Origin: Pseudomonas sp. N40(2020)
GTDB taxonomy: Bacteria; Pseudomonadota; Gammaproteobacteria; Pseudomonadales; Pseudomonadaceae
Direction: 5' to 3'
DNA: 64,000 nucleotides
NCBI RefSeq assembly: GCF_014472415.1
Contig: NZ_JACSZV010000005.1
Span: forward strand, 1 to 64,000
Shown: one piece after another, positions 1-8,971 of the stretch
How positions within the stretch are numbered: the first letter of the stretch is position 1
Layout of the letters: each line of letters opens with the position of its first letter
Notes under the pieces: generated by a model
Databases searched by the model: none
What the model saw: the letters and a program-made list of their open reading frames with translations, nothing else
Told to the model about the DNA's origin: nothing
Program-made: the position numbers and the translations under genes

Positions 1-13
1 GAGGCTTGACCAT
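1..13 (+). rRNA. 23S rRNA gene, 3' end only
   Basis: The first bases (GAGGCTTGACC...) match the conserved 3' terminus of bacterial 23S rRNA, which in E. coli ends in a near-identical GAGGCUUAACC. The rest of the gene lies left of the window. The exact last base is approximate. The following 150 bases are the 23S-5S spacer. Confidence 0.75.
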
Positions 14-162
14 ATAACACCCAAGCAATTTGCGTCGAAAGGCCAAGTTGCGGTGTGTGAAGACGAAACGAACCGAAAGTTCGATGTTCACAAAACACCG
101 ACAGCTGTCACATACCCAATTTGCTGAGGCGAGGCCAGCCGGCCGCGACTCAGTACCCGAAT

Positions 163-281
163 TTCTTGACGACCATAGAGCGTTGGAACCACCTGATCCC
201 ATCCCGAACTCAGCAGTGAAACGATGCATCGCCGATGGTAGTGTGGGGTTTCCCCATGTGAGAGTAGGTCATCGTCAAGAT
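163..281 (+). rRNA. rrf: 5S ribosomal RNA
   Basis: The sequence is a recognisable Pseudomonas 5S rRNA. The terminal helix is visible: TCTTGACGA at 164-172 pairs with TCGTCAAGA at 272-280. The conserved core around 195-225 (GATCCCATCCCGAACTC) and the loop-E region near 231-262 are intact. It ends the rrn operon that enters from the left and is followed directly by a terminator. Ends are good to one or two bases. Confidence 0.96.
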
Positions 282-290
282 TAAATTCCG

Positions 291-325
291 AAACCCCAAT
301 TGCGAAAGCAGTTGGGGTTTTGTTT
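291..325 (+). terminator. rrn operon terminator
   Basis: AAACCCCAATTGC, a short loop, then GCAGTTGGGGTTT and more T form a strong stem with a T-rich end just after the 5S gene. This is the usual intrinsic terminator of a Pseudomonas rRNA operon. Confidence 0.9.
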
Positions 326-501
326 TGCCCGCAGGAAAGTTTTTTGCTCGCGTCAGCCACATCAAACCATCGCAACAGCTACCGCTGGGAAAATCGTTCT
401 GAAGTGACCGGGTAGTTTTGGTATGGTGCAGCTCGTTTTTTCACGGACTGATGTCATGCCCACGGATCGGCACTCATTTATGTCAAAGAGTTGCTGTAGA
501 A

Positions 502-2394
502 ATGCCAGAGCCAATCCCGATCAAAGATCACGAAAAAGAGACGCGTCTGGTCAACACGCGATTGATCGCCTGCGCCTTGTTCGTCTTCGCTGTCAGCTGT
601 GCCCTCGTCGTTCGCATGTACATTCTGCAAGTTGTGGAATTCGACTATCACTCGACCATCTCTGAAAACAACCGGGTGCACGTCTTGCCAATCCCGCCGA
701 CACGCGGGCTGATCTACGACCGCAATGGCTTGCTGCTGGCCGACAATCGTCCCAGTTACAACCTGACCATCACTCGTGAACGCGCGACTGATGTGAATCA
801 GGAGCTGGATGAGGTTATAAATCTTCTGCATCTGCCAGCAGAAGATCGCACCGTGTTCGACAAGGCTATGAAGCAGTCTCGGCATCCATTCACGCCGGTG
901 ACGCTGTTTTACGAACTGACCGAAGAGCAGATTGCCGTGTTAGCGGTCAATGAATTCCGTTTGCCTGGCCTTGATGTCGAAGCGCAGTTCGTCCGTGATT
1001 ACCCTTTTGGTGCGCACTTCGCCCATTCAATAGGCTACGTCGGCCGGATCAACGAGAAAGAATCCAAGACCCTCGACTCGGTTGAATACCGTGGCACCCA
1101 GTCCATCGGCAAAACCGGTATCGAACGCTTCTACGAAGCACAACTGCACGGTCACGTCGGTTACGAGGAAGTTGAAACCAACGCGCAAGGCAGAGTACTG
1201 CGCGTGCTCAAGCACACCGACCCGGTGCCAGGCAAAAACATCGTCCTGAGTCTCGACGTCAAACTGCAGGAAGCAGCCGAGGCCGCGCTGGGTGATCGTC
1301 GTGGTTCAGTTGTGGCGCTTGACCCGTCCACAGGGGAAGTGCTGGCCATGGTCAGCAATCCGAGTTTTGACCCGAACCTGTTCGTCACCGGCATCAGCTC
1401 CAAGGAGTATTCGGCGCTGCGTGACTCCATCGACCGACCGCTCTTCAATCGCGTGCTGCGTGGCTTGTACGCGCCGGGCTCGACTATCAAACCGGAAGTG
1501 GCGATCGCCGGCCTAGATGCCGGCGTGGTCACGCCGCAGAGCCGCGTGTTCGATCCGGGCTATTACCAACTCCCGGACTTCGATCACAAGTACCGTAACT
1601 GGAACCACAGCGGCGACGGCTGGGTAGATATGGACGCCGCGATCATGCGTTCCAACGACACCTACTTCTACGACCTTGCGCACAAACTGGGCATTGATCG
1701 CCTGCACGACTACATGGCCATGTTCGGTCTTGGTGAGAAAGTCTCGCTGGATATGTTTGAAGAATCTCCCGGGCTGATGCCGTCCCAAGCCTGGAAGCGT
1801 GCCACAAGGCGACAGGCTTGGTTCCCCGGCGAAACAGTCATCCTCGGCATCGGTCAGGGTTATATGCAGGTGACGCCGCTGCAACTGGCTCAAGCCACCG
1901 CACTGATTGCCAATAAAGGTGTGTGGAACCGTCCGCATCTGGCCAAGACCGTCGATGGCGTAGCACCTGTCGACGAGCACCCGATGCCGAACATCCTGCT
2001 CAAGGATCCGCGCGACTGGGAGCAGGTCAACCATGGCATGCAGATGGTGATGCACGATGCGCGCGGCATTGCCCGGGCGGCAGCAGCGGGTGCGCAATAC
2101 CGTATAGCCGGCAAGAGCGGCACGGCGCAGGTGGTGGCGATAAAGCAAGGCGAGCGCTACAACCGCGAGAAGACGCTGGAACGCCACCGCGACAACGCCT
2201 TGTTCGTCGGTTTCGCTCCAGCTGAGCATCCGAAGATCGCGATTTCGGTGATGATCGAAAACGGTGAGGCGGGTGGTCGTGTCGCAGGTCCCGTGGTGAG
2301 GCAGATCATGGACGCCTGGTTACTCGATCAGGATGGCCATCTCAAGCCGCAATACGCGGCGCCGAGCAAGGCGCCGGGTGATCCGCACGTTTAG
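502..2394 (+). CDS. mrdA: penicillin-binding protein 2 (peptidoglycan D,D-transpeptidase)
   Basis: Class B PBP of the PBP2 (MrdA) family, a cross-linking transpeptidase of the elongation machinery anchored in the inner membrane. A single membrane helix lies near residues 18-41, followed by the PBP dimerisation domain and a C-terminal transpeptidase domain. All three active-site motifs are present: S327-T-I-K330, S384-N-D and K538-S-G-T. The ATG at 502 gives 631 residues, normal for the family; reading can extend upstream to 418 but that extension has no family-like sequence. The ribosome binding site is weak. The gene stands alone behind an rRNA operon and is not followed by rodA, so it may be the second PBP2 copy that many fluorescent pseudomonads carry; that last point is inference. 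Confidence 0.9.
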   Translation: MPEPIPIKDHEKETRLVNTRLIACALFVFAVSCALVVRMYILQVVEFDYHSTISENNRVHVLPIPPTRGLIYDRNGLLLADNRPSYNLTITRERATDVNQELDEVINLLHLPAEDRTVFDKAMKQSRHPFTPVTLFYELTEEQIAVLAVNEFRLPGLDVEAQFVRDYPFGAHFAHSIGYVGRINEKESKTLDSVEYRGTQSIGKTGIERFYEAQLHGHVGYEEVETNAQGRVLRVLKHTDPVPGKNIVLSLDVKLQEAAEAALGDRRGSVVALDPSTGEVLAMVSNPSFDPNLFVTGISSKEYSALRDSIDRPLFNRVLRGLYAPGSTIKPEVAIAGLDAGVVTPQSRVFDPGYYQLPDFDHKYRNWNHSGDGWVDMDAAIMRSNDTYFYDLAHKLGIDRLHDYMAMFGLGEKVSLDMFEESPGLMPSQAWKRATRRQAWFPGETVILGIGQGYMQVTPLQLAQATALIANKGVWNRPHLAKTVDGVAPVDEHPMPNILLKDPRDWEQVNHGMQMVMHDARGIARAAAAGAQYRIAGKSGTAQVVAIKQGERYNREKTLERHRDNALFVGFAPAEHPKIAISVMIENGEAGGRVAGPVVRQIMDAWLLDQDGHLKPQYAAPSKAPGDPHV

Positions 2395-2401
2395 TCGGGA
2401 C

Positions 2402-3142
2402 TCAGACCTTCTCATCGATTCTTTTGGCATCGATTGCGGCATCGCGTGCGGCCACAATGGCTGCATCCGAGGCCGGCGTGCCCAGCTCACCTTTGCGCCA
2501 TAACTGATGCGAGAAAAGGCCGTCTATGGCTTCAGCGCTGGGCGCCTTGCCCTTGGGCAGAAAAAGGGCTGCCATATCAATGGTGTTGGCGAAGTTTTCT
2601 TTGGTCAGGTTGTACTTGCCCAAATGGCTGCCTCCCCATCCGGCATCCGCCGCGACCAACTCGATGGACGTGTCCCGATAACTGAGTGCCGCCGTTTTCA
2701 ATGCGCCTGAGGCATTGAGCAGTGAGTTGAGTTGATCCATGTCTGAAGCGCTCAGCTCGTTGTCGGGGTTCAGCGCTTTGAGGTTGCCATCGGCTTCAAC
2801 AGTAAAGCCGAATTTCTTGTTGGCGATATCCGGGAAGGTGTAACTCAAGGCCGATTTGAAGTCTTCAAACGCCAGTTTCAGCGATTCGTGGGCGTTTTTG
2901 TGCTGTTCGGCAATTTGAGGGAAGTCAGCTGCCTGGGATCGGCCGAGCCAGACATCGATCGCTTCCATGGTCGGGCTGATTGTCTGTGCTTCATCACTGG
3001 GATGATAAACGGCTGCCGGATTGAGGTTGACCGCCGTCTTTTTGAGGTCTTCGCTGAGCGACGCTGTTGTCAATGGTTGGGCTGTTTTGCTCAGCTCAAA
3101 GGCTGATGGCTGGATAAAAGCAGAGTTTAAAGAGATCGCCAT
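2402..3142 (-). CDS. hypothetical protein, unknown function
   Basis: I do not recognise this 246-residue protein. It has no signal peptide or membrane helix, is rich in Ala, Ser and Asp, and looks soluble and mostly helical. A central stretch (about residues 112-145) reads FTVEADGNLKALNPDNELS and then SDMDQLNSLLN, a pattern I associate only loosely with secreted or surface-handling Pseudomonas proteins. The start at 3142 is supported by an AGGGA ribosome binding site 7-8 bases upstream. It converges on the PBP2 gene with only seven bases between the two stop codons and no visible terminator there. Confidence 0.75.
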   Translation of the reverse strand: MAISLNSAFIQPSAFELSKTAQPLTTASLSEDLKKTAVNLNPAAVYHPSDEAQTISPTMEAIDVWLGRSQAADFPQIAEQHKNAHESLKLAFEDFKSALSYTFPDIANKKFGFTVEADGNLKALNPDNELSASDMDQLNSLLNASGALKTAALSYRDTSIELVAADAGWGGSHLGKYNLTKENFANTIDMAALFLPKGKAPSAEAIDGLFSHQLWRKGELGTPASDAAIVAARDAAIDAKRIDEKV

Positions 3143-3253
3143 TTCGTCATTCCCTGATCGTTGGTTGTCAGCCCTTTATCGGCGATTAGAGGCTTGCCTT
3201 TAGTTATAGGGCGACAGTGAGCGTTACTGAGTGTGTCGGAGGCATTTCAAAAA

Positions 3254-3658
3254 TCATGCCCCGGGAACCGGGCAACTCATGTCACCTTCTTCACACTTCA
3301 GATACTGCTTCAGCGCCTCGACTCGCACCTTGGTCACAGCCGTCATGCAATTGCTGTAAACCCACGGATAAACACTCCCGCCTGTCACGCCGGACGACGA
3401 AAACTTGCACTCGGCATCACGAAACCCGATCCACGCCCGCTGCGCATTCACCAACAGCTTCTTGCCATCCGGGTTGTCCTTCAAACGACCGGTGATCTGC
3501 TGATACACCTTATTCAACTCTTTGTCCGCCGCTTTGTAATCCTGGCCGGCACACTGGTTCATGGTTGCTTGGTCGCTGGCATTGGCGCAGTCGACGGCGG
3601 CGTGGGCGAGGGCCGGGAAGAGAAATGGCGTCAGGGCCAGGAGCAGGCGTGGGGACAT
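3254..3658 (-). CDS. LprI-type lysozyme inhibitor domain protein (DUF1311 family)
   Basis: Small exported protein of 134 residues. A Sec signal peptide ends near ALAHA-A (about residue 20). The mature part has the LprI/DUF1311 pattern: conserved cysteines (C24, the NQCAG motif, and later paired cysteines), the helix YKAADKELNKVYQQI and the motif W-I-x-F-R-D-A-E-C. Members are periplasmic or lipid-anchored proteins; the family is named after a lysozyme inhibitor of mycobacteria, but most members are uncharacterised. No lipobox is seen, so this one is probably free in the periplasm. Its biochemical role here is not shown by sequence. Confidence 0.85.
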   Translation of the reverse strand: MSPRLLLALTPFLFPALAHAAVDCANASDQATMNQCAGQDYKAADKELNKVYQQITGRLKDNPDGKKLLVNAQRAWIGFRDAECKFSSSGVTGGSVYPWVYSNCMTAVTKVRVEALKQYLKCEEGDMSCPVPGA

Positions 3659-3790
3659 AAGAAATGCTCATTTAAAGTTAAAGAGCAAGCAGTGTAGCCG
3701 GACTAAACAGAGTACCGGGCAGCCGTTTGATACAACTTCAGGTTGGACATGTGGTCATACAAGCCTAGTGTTCAGAACAGGAGGTGACGT

Positions 3791-4300
3791 GTGAAACCAG
3801 TACCTAACAGCTTTGAACGCAAGATAACGCTCAAATCGCCACGATCGCATGTCTGGCGCGCGCTGGTGGATGCCGAGGCGTTCGGCCAGTGGTTTGGCGT
3901 GGCGCTGGAGGGCAGACGTTTTATTGCCGGTGAATGGACACAAGGTCAGGTCACATATCCGGGTTATGAACATGTGCTGTGGAATGTGCTGGTCGAGCGG
4001 GTCGAGCCGCAGCAGTTGTTTTCATTCCGTTGGCATCCGTATGCAGTCAATCCGAAGATCGACTATTCCCAGGAGCCGACGACGCTGGTCAAGTTCGATC
4101 TGCAGGATTACGAGGATGGCACGTTGCTAACGGTGTCCGAATCGGGTTTTGCCCATATTCCCGATATCCGCCAGAAAGAGGCGTATTACATGGACAGCCG
4201 TGGCTGGGAAGAGCAATTGAGCAGGCTCGAGCGCTTTCTCGCCGAAAGCGCCAAGGCCCGTCTGCGCGAAGACAGTGACGCTTCGTCGCTCGATGACTGA
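3791..4300 (+). CDS. SRPBCC (AHSA1-like) domain protein
   Basis: A 169-residue START/SRPBCC-fold protein of the AHSA1 group. The N-terminal pattern F-x-R-x-I-x-x-x-x-P-R-S-x-V-W-R-A-L-x-D-A-x-x-F-G-x-W-F is the hallmark of the family, and the C-terminal helix contains the typical G-W-x-x-x-L-x-R-L. Such proteins bind hydrophobic ligands or assist stress tolerance; the ligand cannot be told from sequence. The start is a GTG at 3791 with a strong AGGAGGT site a few bases upstream. It is a single gene followed by the Rsm-type RNA. Confidence 0.88.
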   Translation: MKPVPNSFERKITLKSPRSHVWRALVDAEAFGQWFGVALEGRRFIAGEWTQGQVTYPGYEHVLWNVLVERVEPQQLFSFRWHPYAVNPKIDYSQEPTTLVKFDLQDYEDGTLLTVSESGFAHIPDIRQKEAYYMDSRGWEEQLSRLERFLAESAKARLREDSDASSLDD

Positions 4301-4328
4301 CACGTCTAAGGGTTTTCGGAAGGGCTGC

Positions 4329-4346
4329 TATGGCGAATGTCTTACA
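4329..4346 (+). promoter_or_regulatory. possible GacA upstream activating element (half site)
   Basis: The right half CTTACA of the GacA consensus TGTAAG-N6-CTTACA is exact at 4341-4346, but the left half (TATGGC) is poor. Its centre lies about 65 bases before the predicted start of the Rsm-type RNA, the distance I recall for known GacA-controlled rsm genes. Placement supports it; the weak left half keeps confidence low. Confidence 0.4.
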
Positions 4347-4402
4347 CGCGATGGTAGCTATTGCGACTATTGCCGATTGGATCCAGCGCGTAATCTACAC
4401 AC

Positions 4403-4520
4403 ATCAACTGAAGCACAGGGAGTGCTTCAGGATCAGGGATGATCGACCATCTGCAAGGATCGCTGCCGACAGGGAGTCGATAATGGTCTTGGGAAAAACC
4501 CGCTTCGGCGGGTTTTTTTT
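4403..4520 (+). ncRNA. rsmX: Rsm-family (RsmX/Y/Z-like) RsmA/CsrA-sequestering small RNA
   Basis: The region has no credible protein but a clear sRNA design. It has six GGA motifs, three of them shown in the loops of hairpins: a 9-bp stem (4408-4416 with 4422-4430) with loop AGGGA; a GATC/GATC stem at 4431-4444 with loop AGGGAT; and CGAC/GTCG at 4467-4479 with loop AGGGA. A further AAGGA lies single-stranded at 4455-4459. It ends in an intrinsic terminator. A plausible -10 (TAATCT, 4391-4396) sets the start near 4403, giving about 118 nt, the size of known Pseudomonas RsmX and RsmY. Such RNAs titrate RsmA/RsmE proteins under GacS/GacA control. The rsmX name is tentative, based on size and structure only. 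Confidence 0.8.
4494..4520 (+). terminator. intrinsic terminator of the Rsm-type RNA
   Basis: AAAAACCCGC, loop TTCG, GCGGG and eight T residues make a textbook Rho-independent terminator. It is the 3' end of the small RNA. Confidence 0.92.
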
Positions 4521-4588
4521 CGTCTGTAGAAAAGTGCTGCGCTTAAACACAAACACCGCCGGATCGCGGTGTTTGTGCCTCGACAGGT

Positions 4589-7330
4589 TTACGAAGCGAT
4601 CAACTGCCGCAACACATAATGCAGAATCCCGCCCGACTTGAAGTACTCCACCTCATTCAAGGTGTCGATCCGGCACAGCACTTCGATTTTCTCCTGGCGC
4701 CCGTCTTCACGGGTGATCACCAGGGGCAGGTTCATCCGTGGCGTCAGTTCGACGCCGCTCAGGCCCAGAACTTCAAAGGTCTCCTTGCCGGTCAGGTTCA
4801 GGCTCTTGCGGTTCTGATCAAGCTTGAACTGCAATGGCAGCACACCCATGCCCACCAGGTTGGAGCGGTGGATCCGCTCGAAGCTTTCCGCGATCACGGC
4901 TTTGACGCCCAGCAGGTTGGTGCCTTTGGCTGCCCAGTCCCGACTTGAGCCCGTGCCATATTCCTGTCCGGCAATCACCACCAGCGGCGTTCCCGATGCC
5001 TGATAACGCATGGCCGCGTCGTAGATCGGCATTTTCTCGCCGGTGGGAATGTAAAGGGTGTTGCCACCTTCTTCGCCGCCGAGCATTTCGTTGCGGATGC
5101 GAATATTGGCGAAGGTACCGCGCATCATCACTTCATGGTTGCCGCGACGTGAGCCGTAGGAGTTGAAGTCTCGCGGCTCCACACCTTTTTCGCGCAGATA
5201 GCGTCCGGCGGGGCTGTCGGCCTTGATGTTGCCGGCGGGGGAGATGTGGTCAGTGGTCACCGAGTCGCCCAGCAGCGCCAGTACCCGCGCAGCTTTGACA
5301 TCCTTGATCTCCGGGAGCGGGCCGGAAATATCGTCGAAAAACGGCGGATGCTGGATGTAGGTCGAGTCGTCCTGCCACACATAGGTTGCCGCCTGCGGCA
5401 CTTCAATGGCTTGCCACTGCTCGTCACCGGCAAACACCTCGGCGTATTCCTTGTGGAACATCGCGGTGTTGACTTGACTGACCGCGTCGGCGATTTCCTT
5501 GCTGCTTGGCCAGATATCACGCAAGTACACCGGATTGCCCTGCTGATCGTTACCCAGCGGTTCGCTGCTGATATCGGTACGCACAGTACCGGCCAAGGCA
5601 TAAGCCACCACCAGCGGCGGTGATGCCAGCCAGTTGGTTTTCACTAGTGGATGCACCCGGCCTTCGAAGTTGCGGTTGCCGGAGAGCACCGAGGCGACGG
5701 CGAGATCGGCTTTCTGAATAGCCTTTTCGATCGGCTCGGGCAAAGGCCCGGAGTTACCGATGCAGGTCGTGCAGCCATAGCCGACCAGAGAGAAGCCGAG
5801 CTGGTCGAGGTACTGCGTCAGTCCGGCGGCCTTGTAGTAATCGGTGACCACTTTCGAACCGGGTGCCAGCGAGCTTTTGACCCACGGTTTACGGGTCAGG
5901 CCCTTTTCCACGGCTTTTTTCGCCAGCAGCCCGGCGGCCATCATCACGCTCGGGTTGGACGTGTTGGTGCAAGAGGTGATCGCAGCGATGACCACGGCAC
6001 CGTTTTTCAGGCGATAGGTGTGGCCTTCGTATTCGTACTCTGTTTCCCCGACCAGATCGGCGTTGCCCACGGCCACGCCGCCGCCACCTTCACTTTCAAG
6101 GCGTCCTTCTTCTTTGCTGGTCGGCTTGAATTGCAAATCGAGGAAGTCGCTGAAGGCCTGGGCGACATTCGGTAATGAAACGCGATCCTGCGGGCGTTTC
6201 GGCCCCGCAAGACTGGCCTCAACGCTGCCCATGTCCAGCGACAGGCTGTCGGTAAATACGGGCTCCTGACCGGGCAGACGCCACAGGCCCTGAGCCTTGG
6301 TATAAGCCTCGACCAGTTTCACCACTTCCGGCGGCCGTCCGGACAGGCGCAAGTACTCCAGCGTCACGTCATCGACCGGGAAGAAACCGCACGTCGCACC
6401 GTATTCCGGCGCCATGTTGGCGATGGTCGCGCGGTCGGCCAGCGGCAGATCGGCGAGGCCATCACCGTAGAACTCGACAAATTTGCCGACCACGCCTTTC
6501 TTGCGCAGCATCTGCGTTACCGTCAGCACCAGGTCGGTGGCGGTAATGCCTTCCTTGAGCTTGCCGGTCAGTTTGAAACCGATCACTTCCGGAATCAGCA
6601 TCGACACCGGTTGCCCGAGCATCGCCGCCTCCGCCTCGATCCCGCCGACGCCCCAGCCAAGTACGCCGAGGCCATTGATCATGGTGGTGTGGGAATCGGT
6701 GCCAACCAGGGTGTCGGGGAAGGCATAGGTGCGGCCGTCTTCGTCCTTGGTCCACACGGTGCGGCCGAGGTATTCGAGGTTGACCTGATGGCAGATCCCG
6801 GTGCCCGGCGGCACCACGCTGAAGTTGTCGAAAGCGCTCTGGCCCCAACGCAGGAAAGCGTAACGTTCGCCGTTGCGCTGCATCTCGATGTCGACGTTCT
6901 GTTCGAAAGCGCTGGCGGTAGCGAATTTGTCGACCATCACTGAGTGGTCGATCACCAGATCCACCGGCGACAACGGATTGATTCGCTGCGGATCACCGCC
7001 AGCCTTGGCCATGGCGGCGCGCATCGCAGCGAGGTCGACCACGGCAGGAACACCGGTAAAGTCTTGCATCAGCACGCGGGCGGGACGGTACTGGATTTCC
7101 CGGTCGGAGCGACGCTCCTTGAGCCAGGCGGCGATTGCCCTGAGGTCGGCGCCGGTGACGGTTTTTTCATCTTCCCAGCGCAGCAGGTTTTCCAGCAGGA
7201 CTTTCAACGACATCGGCAGCGTGTCGATATTGCCGAGGCTCTTGGCGGCATCAGGCAGGCTGAAATAGTGGTAGGTCTTGTCGTCGATCTGCAGGGTCTT
7301 GAGGGTTTTCAGGCTATCGAGGGACGGCAT
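4589..7330 (-). CDS. acnA: aconitate hydratase A
   Basis: Cytosolic monomeric aconitase that interconverts citrate and isocitrate in the TCA and glyoxylate cycles. At 913 residues it matches AcnA/IRP-type enzymes, with the aconitase core followed by the C-terminal swivel domain (from about residue 680). The three [4Fe-4S] ligands are seen as C454 in S-C-T-N-T-S and C520/C523 in C-T-T-C-I-G-N-S-G. The C-terminal active-site motif [13 protein letters not shown] is intact. The ATG at 7330 has AAGGAG about eight bases upstream; a GTG three codons earlier is less well placed. It is transcribed alone, convergent with the small RNA gene. Confidence 0.97.
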   Translation of the reverse strand: MPSLDSLKTLKTLQIDDKTYHYFSLPDAAKSLGNIDTLPMSLKVLLENLLRWEDEKTVTGADLRAIAAWLKERRSDREIQYRPARVLMQDFTGVPAVVDLAAMRAAMAKAGGDPQRINPLSPVDLVIDHSVMVDKFATASAFEQNVDIEMQRNGERYAFLRWGQSAFDNFSVVPPGTGICHQVNLEYLGRTVWTKDEDGRTYAFPDTLVGTDSHTTMINGLGVLGWGVGGIEAEAAMLGQPVSMLIPEVIGFKLTGKLKEGITATDLVLTVTQMLRKKGVVGKFVEFYGDGLADLPLADRATIANMAPEYGATCGFFPVDDVTLEYLRLSGRPPEVVKLVEAYTKAQGLWRLPGQEPVFTDSLSLDMGSVEASLAGPKRPQDRVSLPNVAQAFSDFLDLQFKPTSKEEGRLESEGGGGVAVGNADLVGETEYEYEGHTYRLKNGAVVIAAITSCTNTSNPSVMMAAGLLAKKAVEKGLTRKPWVKSSLAPGSKVVTDYYKAAGLTQYLDQLGFSLVGYGCTTCIGNSGPLPEPIEKAIQKADLAVASVLSGNRNFEGRVHPLVKTNWLASPPLVVAYALAGTVRTDISSEPLGNDQQGNPVYLRDIWPSSKEIADAVSQVNTAMFHKEYAEVFAGDEQWQAIEVPQAATYVWQDDSTYIQHPPFFDDISGPLPEIKDVKAARVLALLGDSVTTDHISPAGNIKADSPAGRYLREKGVEPRDFNSYGSRRGNHEVMMRGTFANIRIRNEMLGGEEGGNTLYIPTGEKMPIYDAAMRYQASGTPLVVIAGQEYGTGSSRDWAAKGTNLLGVKAVIAESFERIHRSNLVGMGVLPLQFKLDQNRKSLNLTGKETFEVLGLSGVELTPRMNLPLVITREDGRQEKIEVLCRIDTLNEVEYFKSGGILHYVLRQLIAS

Positions 7331-7553
7331 TACAATCACTCCTTTGAATCCGCACGGCTACGGATTTAGGGGGACGGGCAGAGCTAACAACGTAGCCCTG
7401 TTTTCAGTAGCTGGCTAATAACTGGACTCTATGGGCAAGTCCAAGGTTCCGACTTCGGCTATCATGCGCCGGTTTTCGTGACAGGCTTTGCTGCAACGCA
7501 AGACCTGAGCATCGCGCAGAGGGCGAATAATCGTCCTCTGCCCAGGAGTAAGA

Positions 7554-8624
7554 ATGAACACCCTATTCATGCATTGCCGGCCCGGCTTCGAAGGCGAAGT
7601 CTGTTCGGAGATTTCCGACCTCGCGGCGCAGTTGAACGTGGCCGGCTACGCCAAGGCCAAAGCGGCCACCGCGTGCGCCGAGTTTGTCTGCACCGAAGAA
7701 GACGGCGCCGAGCGCCTGATGCGCGGTCAGCGTTTCGCCGAGTTGATCTTCCCGCGCCAATGGGCGCGTGGCGTCTTCATCGATCTGCCGGAAACCGACC
7801 GGATCAGCGTGATCCTCGCGAACATGGCCGAATTCCCGGTGTGCGGCAGCCTCTGGCTGGAAGTCGTCGACACCAACGACGGCAAGGAACTGTCGAATTT
7901 CTGCAAGAAATTCGAAGGCCCGCTGCGCAAGGCCCTGACCGGCGCCGGCAAACTGGTGGATGACGCCAGCAAGCCGCGTCTGTTGCTGACGTTCAAAAGC
8001 GGTCGCGAAGTGTTTCTCGGCATGGCCGACGCCGGTAACTCGGCGATGTGGCCGATGGGCATTCCACGTTTGAAGTTCCCGCGTGAAGCGCCGAGCCGAT
8101 CGACGCTGAAGCTGGAAGAGGCCTGGCATCACTTCATCCCGCGTGACCAGTGGGAAGACCGTCTGCACAGTGACATGACCGGTGTCGACCTGGGCGCAGC
8201 GCCGGGCGGTTGGACCTGGCAACTGGTCAATCGCGGCATGCTGGTGACCGCCATCGACAACGGCCCGATGGCCGAAAGCCTGATGGACACGGGGTTGGTG
8301 CAGCACTTGATGGCCGACGGCTTCACCTTCAAGCCCAAGCAACCGGTGGACTGGATGGTTTGCGACATCGTCGAGAAACCGGCGCGTAACGCGGCGATGC
8401 TCGAAGAGTGGATTGGCGAGGGCCATTGTCGCGAAGCCGTGGTTAACCTGAAATTGCCAATGAAGCAGCGTTATGCCGAGGTGAAGCGCCTGCTTGAGCG
8501 CATCGCCGATGGTTTCAAGGCGCGCGGGATCAAGGTCGATATCGGCTGCAAACAGCTGTATCACGACCGTGAGGAAGTGACCTGCCACCTGCGCCGGCAC
8601 GATGTGAAAAAGACCAAAAGATGA
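7554..8624 (+). CDS. rlmM: 23S rRNA (cytidine-2498-2'-O)-methyltransferase RlmM
   Basis: SAM-dependent enzyme that 2'-O-methylates C2498 of 23S rRNA. The protein has 356 residues: an N-terminal THUMP-like region, then a Rossmann-fold methyltransferase. The SAM motif D212-L-G-A-A-P-G-G-W is clear, and catalytic-type residues appear in W-M-V-C-D and V-V-N-L-K-L-P-M-K. An AGGAGT ribosome binding site precedes the ATG. tusA follows 50 bases later on the same strand, so the two may be cotranscribed. Confidence 0.95.
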   Translation: MNTLFMHCRPGFEGEVCSEISDLAAQLNVAGYAKAKAATACAEFVCTEEDGAERLMRGQRFAELIFPRQWARGVFIDLPETDRISVILANMAEFPVCGSLWLEVVDTNDGKELSNFCKKFEGPLRKALTGAGKLVDDASKPRLLLTFKSGREVFLGMADAGNSAMWPMGIPRLKFPREAPSRSTLKLEEAWHHFIPRDQWEDRLHSDMTGVDLGAAPGGWTWQLVNRGMLVTAIDNGPMAESLMDTGLVQHLMADGFTFKPKQPVDWMVCDIVEKPARNAAMLEEWIGEGHCREAVVNLKLPMKQRYAEVKRLLERIADGFKARGIKVDIGCKQLYHDREEVTCHLRRHDVKKTKR

Positions 8625-8674
8625 CCGAACACCCGGCAATGCGCGACAATGCCGGCCAGTTTCAGGAGTGAATC

Positions 8675-8926
8675 ATGAGTGAAATGATCGACACGCCGGT
8701 CGACGGCACCCTCGACGCCACCGGCCTCAATTGCCCGGAGCCGGTGATGATGCTGCACCAGCACATCCGTGATCTGGTGCCTGGCGGACTGCTCAAGGTG
8801 ATCGCCACTGATCCCTCGACTCGCCGCGACATTCCCAAGTTCTGTGTGTTTCTCGACCACGAACTAGTGGGGCAGCACGAAGAGGCCGGTACTTACCTGT
8901 ACTGGATTCGCAAGAAGTCCGGCTGA
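8675..8926 (+). CDS. tusA: sulfurtransferase TusA
   Basis: Small sulfur-carrier protein of 83 residues. It accepts persulfide sulfur from IscS and passes it on for tRNA 2-thiouridine and other sulfur uses. The family signature L-D-A-T-G-L-N-C20-P-E-P-V is intact with its active cysteine. The start has an AGGAG site and spacing of about six bases. It follows rlmM and ends at a bidirectional terminator. Confidence 0.95.
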   Translation: MSEMIDTPVDGTLDATGLNCPEPVMMLHQHIRDLVPGGLLKVIATDPSTRRDIPKFCVFLDHELVGQHEEAGTYLYWIRKKSG

Positions 8927-8931
8927 CAGAC

Positions 8932-8963
8932 AAAAAAAGACCTGCAAATGCAGGTCTTTTTTT
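8932..8963. terminator. bidirectional terminator between tusA and the MATE gene
   Basis: A-tract, AAAGACCTGC, loop AAAT, GCAGGTCTTT, T-tract. It can stop transcription of tusA from the left and of the efflux gene from the right. Confidence 0.92.
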
Positions 8964-8971
8964 ATGGCTGA

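Noticed and set aside
418..501. Upstream extension of the PBP2 reading frame
   Set aside because: The extra 28 residues do not resemble any PBP2 N-terminus; the family starts with a short charged region before the membrane helix, as the ATG at 502 gives.
4330..4641. Open reading frame over the Rsm-type RNA
   Set aside because: No ribosome binding site, unlike any protein known to me, and it runs through a terminator hairpin.
7563..8639. Long minus-strand frame opposite rlmM
   Set aside because: It is the antisense shadow of a GC-rich gene; its residues (many His, Arg, Gln) reflect codon bias of the true strand.
8630..8665. Hairpin between rlmM and tusA as a terminator
   Set aside because: CCGGCA/TGCCGG stem lacks a T-tract, so read-through into tusA is more likely.
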